A stretch of 64,000 nucleotides of DNA from Gimesia aquarii (lineage in GTDB: Bacteria > Planctomycetota > Planctomycetia > Planctomycetales > Planctomycetaceae): the NCBI RefSeq assembly GCF_007748175.1, contig NZ_CP037422.1, positions 2,377,231 through 2,441,230 of the forward strand. Reading direction: 5' to 3'. This document shows, in pieces, positions 1-9,669 of the stretch. Both the position numbers and the translations under genes were made by a program. Under the pieces are notes generated by a model. The model did not search any database, was not told the origin of the DNA, and saw only the letters and a program-made list of their open reading frames with translations. Numbering within the stretch: the first letter of the stretch is position 1; the number at the start of each line of letters is the position of its first letter.

Positions 1-1
1 C

Positions 2-1471
2 GTTCTTAGTGCGTTTCTGAATAATACACCGGTTGTCGCGATGATGATGCCCGTCATCTCGGACTGGGCAAAAAAAATGCGATTCTCTGTTTCACATCTG
101 ATGCTCCCCTTAAGCTATTCCGCCATCCTGGGTGGTTTGTGTACTTTGGTTGGCACTAGTACCACGCTAGTCGTCGATGGGCTATTGCAAAGCAAAACGA
201 CTCACCCCGGCTTATCCATGTTTGAAATCGCGTGGGTGGGAATTCCCGTTATGATTGCCGGTTTGATCTACTTACTTGTGTTTTCGCGATGGCTACTACC
301 AGAAAGAAAACCTGCAATTACACCCATGGATGATCCACGCGAGTATACTGTGGAAATGATTGTAGAACCCGGTTGCCCGCTCATAGGCAAGACAATTGAG
401 CAAGCTGGTCTGCGTCATCTACCTGGCATGTATCTAATGGAAATCGACCGTGATGGTGATGTAATTGCCGCGGTTTCTTCTAATGAAAGATTAGCCGCCA
501 ATGATCAACTCGTGTTTGTGGGTATTGTGGAATCTGTTATTGATCTGCAAAAAATTCCTGGACTCAAACCTGCCACCGATCAACTCTTTAAACTCTCTGG
601 CCCCCGATCAGAACGCTGTCTGATAGAAGCCGTCGTTTCTGATAGTTTTCGTTTTCTTAATATGTCAATTCGCACGGCAAAGTTCCGCTCTAACTATAAT
701 GCCGCCGTCATTGCTGTGGCCCGCAATGGTCAGCGAATCAATAAAAAAATTGGGGATATCGAACTACAACGTGGTGACACTCTACTCATTGAAGCGCACC
801 CTTCATTTATTGATCAGCAAAGAAATTCACGAGAATTCTTTTTGGTCAGTCAAGTAGAAGATTCGTCACCCCCACGCCATGAACGAGCCTGGATCGCACG
901 CTTAATCTTATTAGCAATGATTTTGATGGTGGCTGTTGGTGATGTCAAAATGATGGTAGCCGCAATGGTGGCCGCAGCACTTATGACTGCCACACGTTGC
1001 TGCAGTGCCATTGAAGCGAAACGTTCTATCGACTGGGGTGTGCTCATTACAATCGCAGCCGGTCTGGGTATTGGTAATGCGATCGATGTCTCTGGCACTG
1101 ATGACGCCATTGCCTCCACGTTTAGCGGCGTGGCCGGGAATAGTCCTCTGATTATGCTGGCAATTCTTTCGTTGACAACTCTGGTCTTTACAAACTTGAT
1201 TACCGCAAAGGCAACGGCGACTTTGATTTTCCCAATCGCCATCGCTGCCGCCTATTCCTTAAAAGTCGACATCATGCCGTTTGTGATTACAGTCATGATT
1301 TCCTCAGCAGCTTGCTTTGCCACACCTATCGGATACCAGACCAATCTTATGGTCTTTGGCCCTGGTGGATACAAGTATGTTGACTATATTCGCATTGGAG
1401 GACCACTGACTTTAATCGTCTGGTTGCTGACCGTGATCATTGTACCTCTTGCCTGGCCTTTCCATCCCTGA
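2..1471 (+). CDS. SLC13-family anion permease with RCK_C domains (5' partial)
   Basis: Inner-membrane sodium- or proton-coupled anion carrier of the SLC13/DASS type; substrate (sulfate, phosphate or dicarboxylate) cannot be told from sequence. The reading frame is open to the window edge, and the first residues form the family motif SAFLNNTPVVAMMMP, so the ATG at 41 is internal and the N-terminal half is missing. After two membrane segments come two TrkA-C (RCK_C) regulatory domains (about residues 110-285 of the visible part), then four or five more membrane helices containing GLGIGNA and the SSAACFATPIGYQTN loop. RCK_C domains inserted between the two transporter halves are usual for the bacterial YbiR/SdcS-like branch. 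The next gene follows by 70 bp. Confidence 0.88.
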   Translation, partial: VLSAFLNNTPVVAMMMPVISDWAKKMRFSVSHLMLPLSYSAILGGLCTLVGTSTTLVVDGLLQSKTTHPGLSMFEIAWVGIPVMIAGLIYLLVFSRWLLPERKPAITPMDDPREYTVEMIVEPGCPLIGKTIEQAGLRHLPGMYLMEIDRDGDVIAAVSSNERLAANDQLVFVGIVESVIDLQKIPGLKPATDQLFKLSGPRSERCLIEAVVSDSFRFLNMSIRTAKFRSNYNAAVIAVARNGQRINKKIGDIELQRGDTLLIEAHPSFIDQQRNSREFFLVSQVEDSSPPRHERAWIARLILLAMILMVAVGDVKMMVAAMVAAALMTATRCCSAIEAKRSIDWGVLITIAAGLGIGNAIDVSGTDDAIASTFSGVAGNSPLIMLAILSLTTLVFTNLITAKATATLIFPIAIAAAYSLKVDIMPFVITVMISSAACFATPIGYQTNLMVFGPGGYKYVDYIRIGGPLTLIVWLLTVIIVPLAWPFHP

Positions 1472-1541
1472 TAATGTTAGTAAAGCGGTGAAATACCGCT
1501 TTATTCGGATAGAAAGTCACTCATCTTATCAAGGTTCTGCT

Positions 1542-3503
1542 ATGATTCGTCTCGTTTATCTGTCCATTCTCTTCGTGCCCGTTTTTTCAGTATCGATTTT
1601 TTCCAATCTTTCAAAGTTGGAAGCACAAAAGCCCTCTCCTCAAGACCGCACGAAACTAGAGAACCAACTCAACAAACTTCAGCAACAGATCAAACAGCTA
1701 AAACAGAATAAAGAGCTCAAGCAGTCACTTTTGGCTGATGTTGAAGTCTATGCCAAAGCAGCAGAATGGATCTTGCGACATAACGAGTTTTACAAACCTC
1801 AATATGTGAAAGATACTTCTAATGTTCTCGAAACAGGATTAACGCGAGCCCGGCAACTCAAGTCAGGCAAACCCGACTGGATGCAGCAAACAGGAACAGT
1901 CATCTTCGGTTATTACTCAAAAATTGATGGCTCGGTTCAACCTTATGCATTAACATTTCCGAAAGATTTCAAATCGAAATCTCGTCACCGTTGGCCATTA
2001 CATGTGGAACTGCATGGTCGCGGCAGCAGACTCAACGAAGTTTCATTCATGACCCGTAGTGGTCGACCTCCCCGTGAAGGCCATAACTGGATGCACCTTG
2101 CACCCTTTGGTCGCATTAATAATGGCTGGCGCTGGAGCGGCGAAGTAGACGTGCATGAAGCCATTGCTGATGTCACAAAACGCCACTTGATCGATAAAAA
2201 ACGTATTACACTTCGCGGTTTTTCAATGGGAGGTGCGGGCGCTTGGCACCTCGGTCTGCATTACCCTTCTCTCTGGAGTGGAGTCGGTCCCGGTGCGGGA
2301 TTTGTCGATTTTTACCAATATCAAAATTACAAGGAACAACTTCCGCATTACCAACATAAAACTTTGCGAATCTATGATTCAATTGATTACGCTCTGAATG
2401 CGGCCAATGTACCTGTCGTGACCTATGGTGGAGGCAAGGACAAACAATTGGTTTCGAGTACAAGAATGGTTGAAAAAGCCAAAGAGCAAAATATCGAGAT
2501 TCCGATTTATATCAGTCCTGAAGCCGCTCATCAGGCACGTATGCCTGCTTATCAGGATTATTTGCGTGAATTATTGAAACACTCCGAACAGGGCCGTCCA
2601 GCCTGGCCAGGTAAAAAACAGATCCGCTTTATTACTTACACTCCAAAATTCAACCAATGTGAATGGTTGACGATCGAAGAACTCGATGAGATGTATGAAC
2701 CTACGATTGTGGAAGGAGGCGTGAATCCACAATCGGGTAATCTGGAACTATCGACGGAAAATGTAGCCGCTCTGTCAATTGCAAGAGATATCGCATTTAA
2801 AGTCGAACTCGATGGCACTCTACTTCCGCTAGAATCAGCTGCAGAGGGGCTGCTACCAGAAGTCTATTACGTAAAAAGTAATGGGGGCTGGGATGTGCTG
2901 AAATATGAAGATTCTAGAACATTCAACGATAATCCGAATCAAAGAAAACGACACAATCTGCAAGGACCAATTGACGATGCATTTACACTTCCCTTCGTCT
3001 GTGTCAAAGGAACGGGAAAACCGTGGAATACCGAACTGAATGAGTGGTCTCAATCTGTACTGGGATTGTTTGAAAAAGAATATGATAAATGGTTGAGAGC
3101 AAAAGCACCTGTGATCAACGACCAGGAAGTTGACGAGCAGACTATCGCTAACAAAAATTTGATCCTGTTCGGAGATCCGGGTTCCAATGGCTTAATTGCG
3201 AAAGTCATTGAAAACCTCCCGATTCAATGGACCAAAGACCAAATTACGATTAATGGAAAAAACTATGATACACAAACTCATGGGGTTGTCCTGATCTATC
3301 CCAACCCATTAAACCAGAACCGTTATGTGGTCATTAACTCCGGACACACAATGCATGAAAAAGATTTTCGCGCTTCTAATTCATGGCTCTTCCCCAAACT
3401 GGGCGACATTGCCATGATTCAGTTCCAGAAAAATTCAGCAGGAACATTCGAAAACAAAACGGTCTGGGCAGAACTTTTTAACAGTAACTGGGAATTACCC
3501 TAA
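1542..3503 (+). CDS. Secreted alpha/beta hydrolase (prolyl-oligopeptidase/esterase type)
   Basis: Exported serine hydrolase of about 653 residues. The start chosen is the ATG at 1542, which gives a typical signal peptide (MIRLVYLSILFVPVFS...); the longer frame from 1440 would overlap the upstream gene. A short coiled-coil (LNKLQQQIKQLKQ) follows the signal. The hydrolase domain covers roughly residues 130-350: an HGRG oxyanion-type strand, the nucleophile elbow GFSMGG with Ser near residue 228, an Asp in GGGKDKQ and a His in EAAHQAR. The C-terminal 300 residues resemble a beta domain seen in planctomycete and verrucomicrobial PHB-depolymerase-like or peptidase proteins. Natural substrate (ester or peptide) is unknown. 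Confidence 0.8.
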   Translation: MIRLVYLSILFVPVFSVSIFSNLSKLEAQKPSPQDRTKLENQLNKLQQQIKQLKQNKELKQSLLADVEVYAKAAEWILRHNEFYKPQYVKDTSNVLETGLTRARQLKSGKPDWMQQTGTVIFGYYSKIDGSVQPYALTFPKDFKSKSRHRWPLHVELHGRGSRLNEVSFMTRSGRPPREGHNWMHLAPFGRINNGWRWSGEVDVHEAIADVTKRHLIDKKRITLRGFSMGGAGAWHLGLHYPSLWSGVGPGAGFVDFYQYQNYKEQLPHYQHKTLRIYDSIDYALNAANVPVVTYGGGKDKQLVSSTRMVEKAKEQNIEIPIYISPEAAHQARMPAYQDYLRELLKHSEQGRPAWPGKKQIRFITYTPKFNQCEWLTIEELDEMYEPTIVEGGVNPQSGNLELSTENVAALSIARDIAFKVELDGTLLPLESAAEGLLPEVYYVKSNGGWDVLKYEDSRTFNDNPNQRKRHNLQGPIDDAFTLPFVCVKGTGKPWNTELNEWSQSVLGLFEKEYDKWLRAKAPVINDQEVDEQTIANKNLILFGDPGSNGLIAKVIENLPIQWTKDQITINGKNYDTQTHGVVLIYPNPLNQNRYVVINSGHTMHEKDFRASNSWLFPKLGDIAMIQFQKNSAGTFENKTVWAELFNSNWELP

Positions 3504-3560
3504 AGAAGATTCATACGACTCGTAATTCTCCATCAAACCAGGAATGTTTGGATTACTTAC

Positions 3561-4193
3561 ATGGAAGATCAGAAACCCTGTTTCGGTTCCGAAGGGGAAT
3601 GGAAGCTCCAAGAACGTTATGGAACGCAAAAACGAGCCCAAAACTTTTATGCGCGGCAGATGATCGACTATCTGAACTCTGAGATGCAGGAGTTTATACA
3701 AAAGCAGGAACTTCTGTTTATTGCAACTTCTGATTCCAAAGGCGAATGTGATAGTTCATTTCGCGCTGGTCTTCCCGGTTTTGTTCGAATTTTGAACGAA
3801 AAAACACTCGCCTATCCTGAGTACCGTGGGAACGGAGTATTAGCCTCGCTCGGTAATATTTCAGAAAATCCTCATATTGGCTTGATGTTTCTCGATTTCT
3901 TCAAAACAACAATAGGTCTGCATGTGAACGGAAAAGCGCGTATTGTAGAGAATGTTGAGTTCTTGGAGTCAACTGAAATACCAGTAGAAATCAAGGATGA
4001 CATCTCAACAGAAGATGGTAAAAAACCAGAGCGCTGGGTACTCGTCGAAGTTGAAGAAGCCTATATCCATTGTTCGAAACATATTCCCCTACTCACAAAA
4101 CAAGATAAAACCATTGCCTGGGGTACGGATGACATGAAGTTGAAAGGCGGTAACTTTTTTAAAGTAGATCAAAAAAAAGAGAATCAGAAATAG
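3561..4193 (+). CDS. Pyridoxamine 5'-phosphate oxidase-family flavoprotein
   Basis: Predicted cytoplasmic FMN-binding split-barrel protein, 210 residues. The PPOX-fold core is recognisable: a strand with LLFIATSDSKGECDSSFRAG, then YPEYRGNGVLASLGNISENPHIGLMF, then HVNGKARIVE, and a C-terminal VEVEEAYIHCSKHIP. This pattern matches the MSMEG_1024-like branch of PPOX proteins, which are general flavin or F420-linked reductases rather than true PdxH. The lysine-rich tail is probably disordered. It follows the hydrolase by 57 bp in the same direction and may be co-transcribed, but no functional link is evident. Confidence 0.85.
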   Translation: MEDQKPCFGSEGEWKLQERYGTQKRAQNFYARQMIDYLNSEMQEFIQKQELLFIATSDSKGECDSSFRAGLPGFVRILNEKTLAYPEYRGNGVLASLGNISENPHIGLMFLDFFKTTIGLHVNGKARIVENVEFLESTEIPVEIKDDISTEDGKKPERWVLVEVEEAYIHCSKHIPLLTKQDKTIAWGTDDMKLKGGNFFKVDQKKENQK

Positions 4194-4503
4194 CAACATC
4201 CACTTTAATCATAAACATTTTTATAAAAACAACTTACATCATAGAAAATATCGAACTATCCTCTTATTTAAGCTACCGATCAGCATGAATCGACGGCCCT
4301 ACCGGTTTTTAGAGCTAAGATCTTGAATCGATCTTGCTTCAATTTCATTTTTTTCATAAAAACCCCATTCCTGTCACATCATTTTTTAATGCGTGGACCA
4401 GTCTCAAACAGTTCTATTCATCCCCACTTTTAATTTTGATCACCATCATATTCTTAGTTTTTCCTAGAAATTAAGCCCCTTACCCAATAATTCGGGCAAC
4501 CTA
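4194..4503. other. Intergenic stretch, no gene seen
   Basis: AT-rich 310-bp spacer. The only structure seen is a short hairpin AAGATC-N7-GATCTT at 4317-4335, too small to name. No convincing sigma-70 promoter was found, although the next gene must be transcribed from here. Confidence 0.5.
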
Positions 4504-6165
4504 ATGAAACAATTTCAGCTCAGTAAGGTACTCCCTACTGTTCTCATTTTATTTTTGATGAGTGGATGTGCTTCATCACCAGGCAAGCAAACGATGGCCT
4601 GGAAAGCTCCTACTGCGCCTTGGAAGTGGGGAAAATTGTCTGCCTCAAAAAAGAAACCTACTGACACAAAAGTAGAAATTGCGAGTATTGAAAAGGGAGC
4701 TGAGAGTGATTCGGATACTAAGAAGAGTAAAGATAGAAAATCAAAAGGGGAACTAAAAAAAGTTACTTCACATAATGCCGAGCTCTTGACACATATCAAC
4801 GAGGAACTAAAAGACGCTTCTCCTCAAGAGCGTGCTCATTTTTTAAATAGTTTCAAAGGCGTTGATCCGGACATGATCCGGAATATTCTCCGCACACGGA
4901 GGATGGTCAATACCATGGAGCAACTGGCAGAACAAAAACCCCAGATCTCATCTCCTCCGATTACCTTACCCGGCCTGGGACATACACAACCGGGAGATGA
5001 ACCATCACAAGTAATACAAACCGGTGCACAAGGAGTACAACCTCCCGGGCAATTGCCCTCAGATAATTCTCAGATGTATGCTGCCTCTAATCCTGTAAGA
5101 CTGGGAAACCTTGAAGCAGTCGACACAAACAGTGATCCCAATCTGCCAGACATCATACCCACACAAACGCAACCTTATTCCAGATCCCAGACGATCAGCC
5201 AAGGGCTCGACAACATTCCTGTCGTAGGTACACTAAAAACGAAGCTCTCTTCGGCGTTACAACAAGGCACCTCGGCTTTACAGAATGGAATTTCACGCAC
5301 AAGTACTGCAATCATCGGACAACAGGAAACTAGTACTACGGAGACTGTGGCAGCCTCAAATTCTCAAGTATCACCAGTAGAACAACAATCAGCCGACTTG
5401 AACGTAAGACCTGCTGTCAATTTGACTGAGTTGGCAACTGGATCTTCGCAAGATCAACTCGCACAGCTTATCGCTGTCGCTGAATCAGAAATCGCTCAAC
5501 TTCAAATTGGAAGCACTCCTGAAGAAAAACATCATTTTATTGAACGGCATGTTTACCTCCGCATGTTGTATTTGATGTCGGGGCAACATGAACGTGCCTT
5601 GGAAGCGATTCCTGGAATTGATCCAGCTGACCAGGAATTCTGGCAGCAGACCTTTTGGTCTGTCGCCAATTATTTCGATCAGGAAGCAATTCCGAACGAA
5701 GCAGATCGTGCCACTCAAACCGTAGCACAAATGAGACAGGCGACTGCCCGCTTACAGGAAAAAGCTAATCTCAAACTGAAGAACGTCGCGTTCTGTCATA
5801 AAATTAACAGCTTTGGTAGTTATGAGCGTTTTGAACGTGATGAATATACACCTGGCCGTCCAGTGCTGGTCTATTCTGAGATCGACAACTTCACCAGCGA
5901 ATTAACTGCTGAAGGAAGCTATCGAACACTCTTGAAATCGAAAATTCAAATTTTTAAAGCAGGTTCTAACGGTGATCTCGTTGCAGAAATTCCTTTCGAA
6001 ACCACAGAAGACCTCTGCCGAAATATTCGCAAGGATTACTTTCACAGCTATAAATTTGAAATACCGCGTAATATTTCGTTGGGGCCTCATGTCATGAAAT
6101 TAACTGTGGAAGACGAAATCAGCAAAAAGGTTGCTACCTACACACAAAACTTTACTGTTCGGTAA
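4504..6165 (+). CDS. Lipoprotein of unknown function
   Basis: 553-residue exported protein with a clear lipobox (LMSGC, Cys22), so a lipid-anchored envelope protein. Residues 30-90 are Lys/Ser rich and probably disordered; 90-300 are low-complexity Gln/Pro/Thr with no recognised fold. From about residue 310 there is a helical region (LAQLIAVAESEIAQLQIGSTPEEKHH...) that looks like a few TPR-type helices, followed from about 430 by a beta-rich domain (VAFCHKINSFGSYERF, PVLVYSEIDNF, ISLGPHVMKLTVED). Similar architectures occur only in planctomycetes as far as I know. Function not recognised. It is 7 bp upstream of scpB and could be co-transcribed with it. Confidence 0.75.
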   Translation: MKQFQLSKVLPTVLILFLMSGCASSPGKQTMAWKAPTAPWKWGKLSASKKKPTDTKVEIASIEKGAESDSDTKKSKDRKSKGELKKVTSHNAELLTHINEELKDASPQERAHFLNSFKGVDPDMIRNILRTRRMVNTMEQLAEQKPQISSPPITLPGLGHTQPGDEPSQVIQTGAQGVQPPGQLPSDNSQMYAASNPVRLGNLEAVDTNSDPNLPDIIPTQTQPYSRSQTISQGLDNIPVVGTLKTKLSSALQQGTSALQNGISRTSTAIIGQQETSTTETVAASNSQVSPVEQQSADLNVRPAVNLTELATGSSQDQLAQLIAVAESEIAQLQIGSTPEEKHHFIERHVYLRMLYLMSGQHERALEAIPGIDPADQEFWQQTFWSVANYFDQEAIPNEADRATQTVAQMRQATARLQEKANLKLKNVAFCHKINSFGSYERFERDEYTPGRPVLVYSEIDNFTSELTAEGSYRTLLKSKIQIFKAGSNGDLVAEIPFETTEDLCRNIRKDYFHSYKFEIPRNISLGPHVMKLTVEDEISKKVATYTQNFTVR

Positions 6166-6172
6166 ACGACGA

Positions 6173-6994
6173 ATGTTTTCCACGCGCTCTCTTTCTGACA
6201 GTTATCCGCAACCAAACATAGTTGCAGAAAACTCTCTCAACCATCTTCACTGCCACAACTCTTTAGCGACTTCATTTCGCTGGAACTGGTTGGTACGTCG
6301 ACTGCAGGAAGCATCTTTAGAGTACGCCTCTGATCATGCCGTTGATACCAAACGCAGTCTGAAAATGGCAAAAGTAGAAGCGGTCTTGTTTGTTGCAGAC
6401 AATGCACTCTCGACAAGAAAAATTTCTCAATTAGCAACACTGGCAAATGCTTCAGAAGCAAAAGAAATCATAGAAAAGCTCAACACTGCATTCAGCGCAA
6501 CCAACTCAGCATTTCATATTAAGCGTGTTGCAACCGGCTATCAATTGATGACGCAACCACAGTTTTCATTCTGGCTCAATAAACTCCATCAACGGCAAGC
6601 GGCCCTCAAACTCTCCTCGCCAGCAATGGAAACACTGGCAATAGTTGTTTATCGACAACCGATCACTCGTGCCGACATTGAGTCGATTCGCGGTGTTCAA
6701 AGTGCTGAAATGTTGAAACAGCTCATGGACCGCGGCTTAGTTAGGATTGGTGGTAAAGACGATTCACTGGGACGCCCTTTTTTATATGAGTCCACTCGGA
6801 AATTTTTAGAAATCTTTGGACTCAAAAATTTAGACGACTTACCAATGGGAGAGACTCTCCGCATCAAGCCTGATCGGAAACCACAAAACACAGAAGTACC
6901 TGCCGATGCCGTCGCAGATGTGGAAGCGAACTCAAGTACGGAGCTCCAAACAGAAACTCTTGACCAGAAAAATGAAGATCTGGACGCAGCCTGA
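6173..6994 (+). CDS. scpB: Segregation and condensation protein B
   Basis: Subunit of the SMC-ScpAB condensin complex, which binds the ScpA C-terminus and helps close the SMC ring for chromosome segregation. The two winged-helix domains are clear: KVEAVLFVADNALS ... GYQLMTQPQF for the first, and SSPAMETLAIVVYRQPITRADIESIRGV ... LMDRGLVRIGGKDDSLGRPFLYEST for the second. The ATG at 6173 is chosen because the earlier ATG (6131) would overlap the preceding gene; this leaves about 60 extra N-terminal residues before the usual domain start, and a true start further in is possible. The tail after residue 230 is acidic and disordered. scpA, often adjacent in other bacteria, is not in this window. Confidence 0.9.
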   Translation: MFSTRSLSDSYPQPNIVAENSLNHLHCHNSLATSFRWNWLVRRLQEASLEYASDHAVDTKRSLKMAKVEAVLFVADNALSTRKISQLATLANASEAKEIIEKLNTAFSATNSAFHIKRVATGYQLMTQPQFSFWLNKLHQRQAALKLSSPAMETLAIVVYRQPITRADIESIRGVQSAEMLKQLMDRGLVRIGGKDDSLGRPFLYESTRKFLEIFGLKNLDDLPMGETLRIKPDRKPQNTEVPADAVADVEANSSTELQTETLDQKNEDLDAA

Positions 6995-7029
6995 CTCTAT
7001 AATGGCTACATTATGCCAAATTCTTACTA

Positions 7030-8346
7030 CTACTCTTTTCGTTTATCATGTTCAGAGTAGAGCTTTTTGATGTGTACTTCCGGATCACCGGTAATTAAAC
7101 GCGAACGCCTGGTTCGAAACATATAATTCCACAACCAGTCCATCATGACTTTAAATCGGTTTCGAAAACCAATCAGAAACATTACATGTAATAAGTTCCA
7201 GGAAACCCAGCCTAAAAACCCTCCGTAATGGATTTTGCCAATGGCTGCGATGGCGTTGCCACGACCGATCATGGCCATTGATCCTTTATCATAATAACTG
7301 AACTCTGGACGCTGGGAAGGTGCATTCCCTTCGATTTCCGCCTTGATGATTTGAGCAACAAAGCGACCTGTCTGGATTGCTCCTTGGGCGAGTCCGGGCA
7401 CGGGCTTCCCCGTTTTGGCATCAGTCGCATGGGCAGCATCTCCGACCACAAATACTTTGGGATGCCCTGGAATTGAAAGATCCGGCCCAACAATGATATG
7501 ACTTCCTCGATCAATTTCCGCATCTATCGTTTTCGCCAGATCCTGCCCCTGGACACCAGCGGCCCAGAAGACATTTTCTGCCTTGATTGTTTCTTCTCCA
7601 ACAACAACCCCATCTTCATTTACATCATTCACATGTACATTGAGCTGAATCTCCACACCCATTTTTTCGAGTACATCTTTTGCGCGTTTGCTAAGATCTT
7701 CAGGCATAGGGCCGACCAGTCGGGGGCCTCCATCGACCAGAATCACACGTGACGAATTCTTGTCAATATTACGGAACTCTTTGGGCAACGTTTCCGAAGC
7801 GACTTCCTTAATGGCTCCTGCTAACTCTACTCCCGTAGGCCCACCGCCGACAATCACGAACGTCAATATTTTACGACGTGCCTCCTCGTCTGCTTCCCAC
7901 TCCGCTTCTTCAAATGCCAGAAAGAGCCGCCTGCGTATTTCCTGAGCATCATCGATGGATTTCAAACCGGGAGCAAAAGACTGGAATTCATCGTGACCGA
8001 AATAAGATTGCTGTGCACCAGTCGCGATCACCAGGTAATCGTAGTCCAGTTCACCTCCATCAAATTGAACCAGCTTTTTATCGAAATTAATATTGGTAAC
8101 TTCTCCTAATGCGACACGGGCGTTTTTTTGTTTCCATAATATTTTTCGTATCGGAACTGCAATATTGGTTGCATCCAACTCGCCTGTTGCCACCTGATAC
8201 AGAAGAGGCTGAAAGAGGTGGTAATTCCGTTTATCGACTAAATCCACTTCAACTGCTGTATTCTTCAAGGCTTTGACGACATTGATACCAGCAAAACCTC
8301 CTCCGATGACGACAATCCTTGGCAGCTCCGAAGAAGAATGATTCAT
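7030..8346 (-). CDS. ndh: Type II NADH dehydrogenase / FAD-dependent oxidoreductase
   Basis: Single-subunit, non-proton-pumping NADH:quinone oxidoreductase at the cytoplasmic membrane face. 438 residues, normal for NDH-2. FAD-binding motif VIGGGFAGINVVKAL near the N-terminus, NYHLFQPLLYQVATGELD, the second nucleotide-binding GGGPTGVELAGAI in the middle, and VFVVGDAAH near residue 300. The C-terminal WNLLHVMFLIGFRNRFKVMMDWLWNYMF stretch is the amphipathic membrane anchor expected for this family. The upstream gene on the same strand ends 75 bp earlier and could be co-transcribed. The 3' end faces scpB, with a small ATAATG-GCTA-CATTAT hairpin between the two. Confidence 0.92.
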   Translation of the reverse strand: MNHSSSELPRIVVIGGGFAGINVVKALKNTAVEVDLVDKRNYHLFQPLLYQVATGELDATNIAVPIRKILWKQKNARVALGEVTNINFDKKLVQFDGGELDYDYLVIATGAQQSYFGHDEFQSFAPGLKSIDDAQEIRRRLFLAFEEAEWEADEEARRKILTFVIVGGGPTGVELAGAIKEVASETLPKEFRNIDKNSSRVILVDGGPRLVGPMPEDLSKRAKDVLEKMGVEIQLNVHVNDVNEDGVVVGEETIKAENVFWAAGVQGQDLAKTIDAEIDRGSHIIVGPDLSIPGHPKVFVVGDAAHATDAKTGKPVPGLAQGAIQTGRFVAQIIKAEIEGNAPSQRPEFSYYDKGSMAMIGRGNAIAAIGKIHYGGFLGWVSWNLLHVMFLIGFRNRFKVMMDWLWNYMFRTRRSRLITGDPEVHIKKLYSEHDKRKE

Positions 8347-8421
8347 AGTATTTTAAGTTCCTGATTTGTGTAGAGGAGATCTGTTTTAACCGCTCATCCG
8401 GTTTTATCAACCACAGGTGCC

Positions 8422-9669
8422 TTAATCAAAAACATGGCCATGTTCATAACGTTCATCTTTACCTGCAGCTTCGGTCAACGCTGCGACATTTGATTTCGTG
8501 AAAAAGCCTTCATATCCATGACAGCGTTCGACATATTCAGTAATTAAAATGGAATATTTCGAATGCTTCGAGAAGATTTGTTTCAAATTCGGATCGTCCA
8601 GGCATTCACCCACCACATGTGCCAGGAAGGGAATACTTTTCTCCATTAACGTATTCACAACATAATCCACATTCTTCTCACCCGCGCGATGATTTCCATC
8701 GACGACTTCATAAGCCACATGATGCAAACGTCGTCCATAGTTGCGAACGAAGTCCTCAGTGGGCATCGGCAGGTTTTCGAAAGAATTGACAAATGATGGG
8801 GTATTATTGGCAGTAAAAACTTTGGCCGGTGATTTTTTATCATCATCCACGTTGCCATTGCGAGTCACATTCGTTGAAGAATTCATGTCGGCAATGTTGT
8901 AAGCACCCCAGAAATAATGATTCGACATCGTCAGGAATTCCAGAATCGCATCTTCACGCTCACCCGCGAGAATCCGTGTCGCTAAGTGATCAATCCCCAA
9001 AATGAGTGAATCCAGTTTTTGTTCTTCAACAAATTGGACAACCTGATTGAGCGAGTCGACGACCGAAGCATCCAGATCAAAGGGTGTTCCTAATTGCAAA
9101 GCGTCATAATTTCCAATCTCTTCCTGACAGTACCCTACTCGATTAAAGGTAAAGTCAGATGGAAACGTAAAAGCAAAATGAGATTCCGTAAAAAATGAAT
9201 TTTTGGTCTCGTGATGATAATTAAAACGAATGTTATGAGATTCAAGCGTTTTGCGAATTTCGGCTGTATCTTTTGTTCCGAAAATTTCACCAATGTATCG
9301 AGCATTAGGTTTTTCACTGGAAAGTGGATAGAGCCGATTGAACATGGTAATTTCATCAGAATAGTCTTTTGAAAGTGGCTCCAGAACAATGAGTCGTGGA
9401 AACTCTGGTTGTGAAATGAGCACATACACATTGTGTGTCTCGTTTTTAAAACCAGCTGAAAAACGATAAGGCCCCATTAGATAGAGTTCATGTAGATACG
9501 GTATCGCCTCCCCCTGCTCAACCTGAACCACTACCGCACACATTTTCTCCAGTAAATCTTCAACACCACTTTTTTGGCGGCGCTCATATATTTTCGTCCG
9601 ATATTCATCGAAGAATTCGGAATTTTTTTTGTCACCACCCGGTTGATATTCTAATGGATTGATGCTCAT
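8422..9669 (-). CDS. 4-hydroxyphenylpyruvate dioxygenase-like VOC protein
   Basis: 415-residue probable cytoplasmic non-haem Fe(II) dioxygenase of the vicinal-oxygen-chelate superfamily. In the C-terminal half the pattern of HPPD is visible: first ligand His228 in ILGIDHLATR, second ligand His317 in RLHHVAYEV, and Glu378 in ITEYVERCHGYEGFF, which aligns with the HPPD FFEFIQRKGxxGF signature and is followed by an HPPD-like C-terminal helix (SNVAALTEAAG). The N-terminal 200 residues would be the non-catalytic VOC half, strongly divergent. Sequence between the ligands is unlike tyrosine-pathway HPPD, so the substrate may be another 2-oxo acid. Probably co-transcribed with ndh downstream. Start ATG has a GGAG 11 bases upstream. 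Confidence 0.7.
   Translation of the reverse strand: MSINPLEYQPGGDKKNSEFFDEYRTKIYERRQKSGVEDLLEKMCAVVVQVEQGEAIPYLHELYLMGPYRFSAGFKNETHNVYVLISQPEFPRLIVLEPLSKDYSDEITMFNRLYPLSSEKPNARYIGEIFGTKDTAEIRKTLESHNIRFNYHHETKNSFFTESHFAFTFPSDFTFNRVGYCQEEIGNYDALQLGTPFDLDASVVDSLNQVVQFVEEQKLDSLILGIDHLATRILAGEREDAILEFLTMSNHYFWGAYNIADMNSSTNVTRNGNVDDDKKSPAKVFTANNTPSFVNSFENLPMPTEDFVRNYGRRLHHVAYEVVDGNHRAGEKNVDYVVNTLMEKSIPFLAHVVGECLDDPNLKQIFSKHSKYSILITEYVERCHGYEGFFTKSNVAALTEAAGKDERYEHGHVFD

Noticed and set aside
850..1242. 130-codon minus frame within the anion permease
   Set aside because: Antisense shadow of hydrophobic helices; Ala/Ile-rich product without a start signal.
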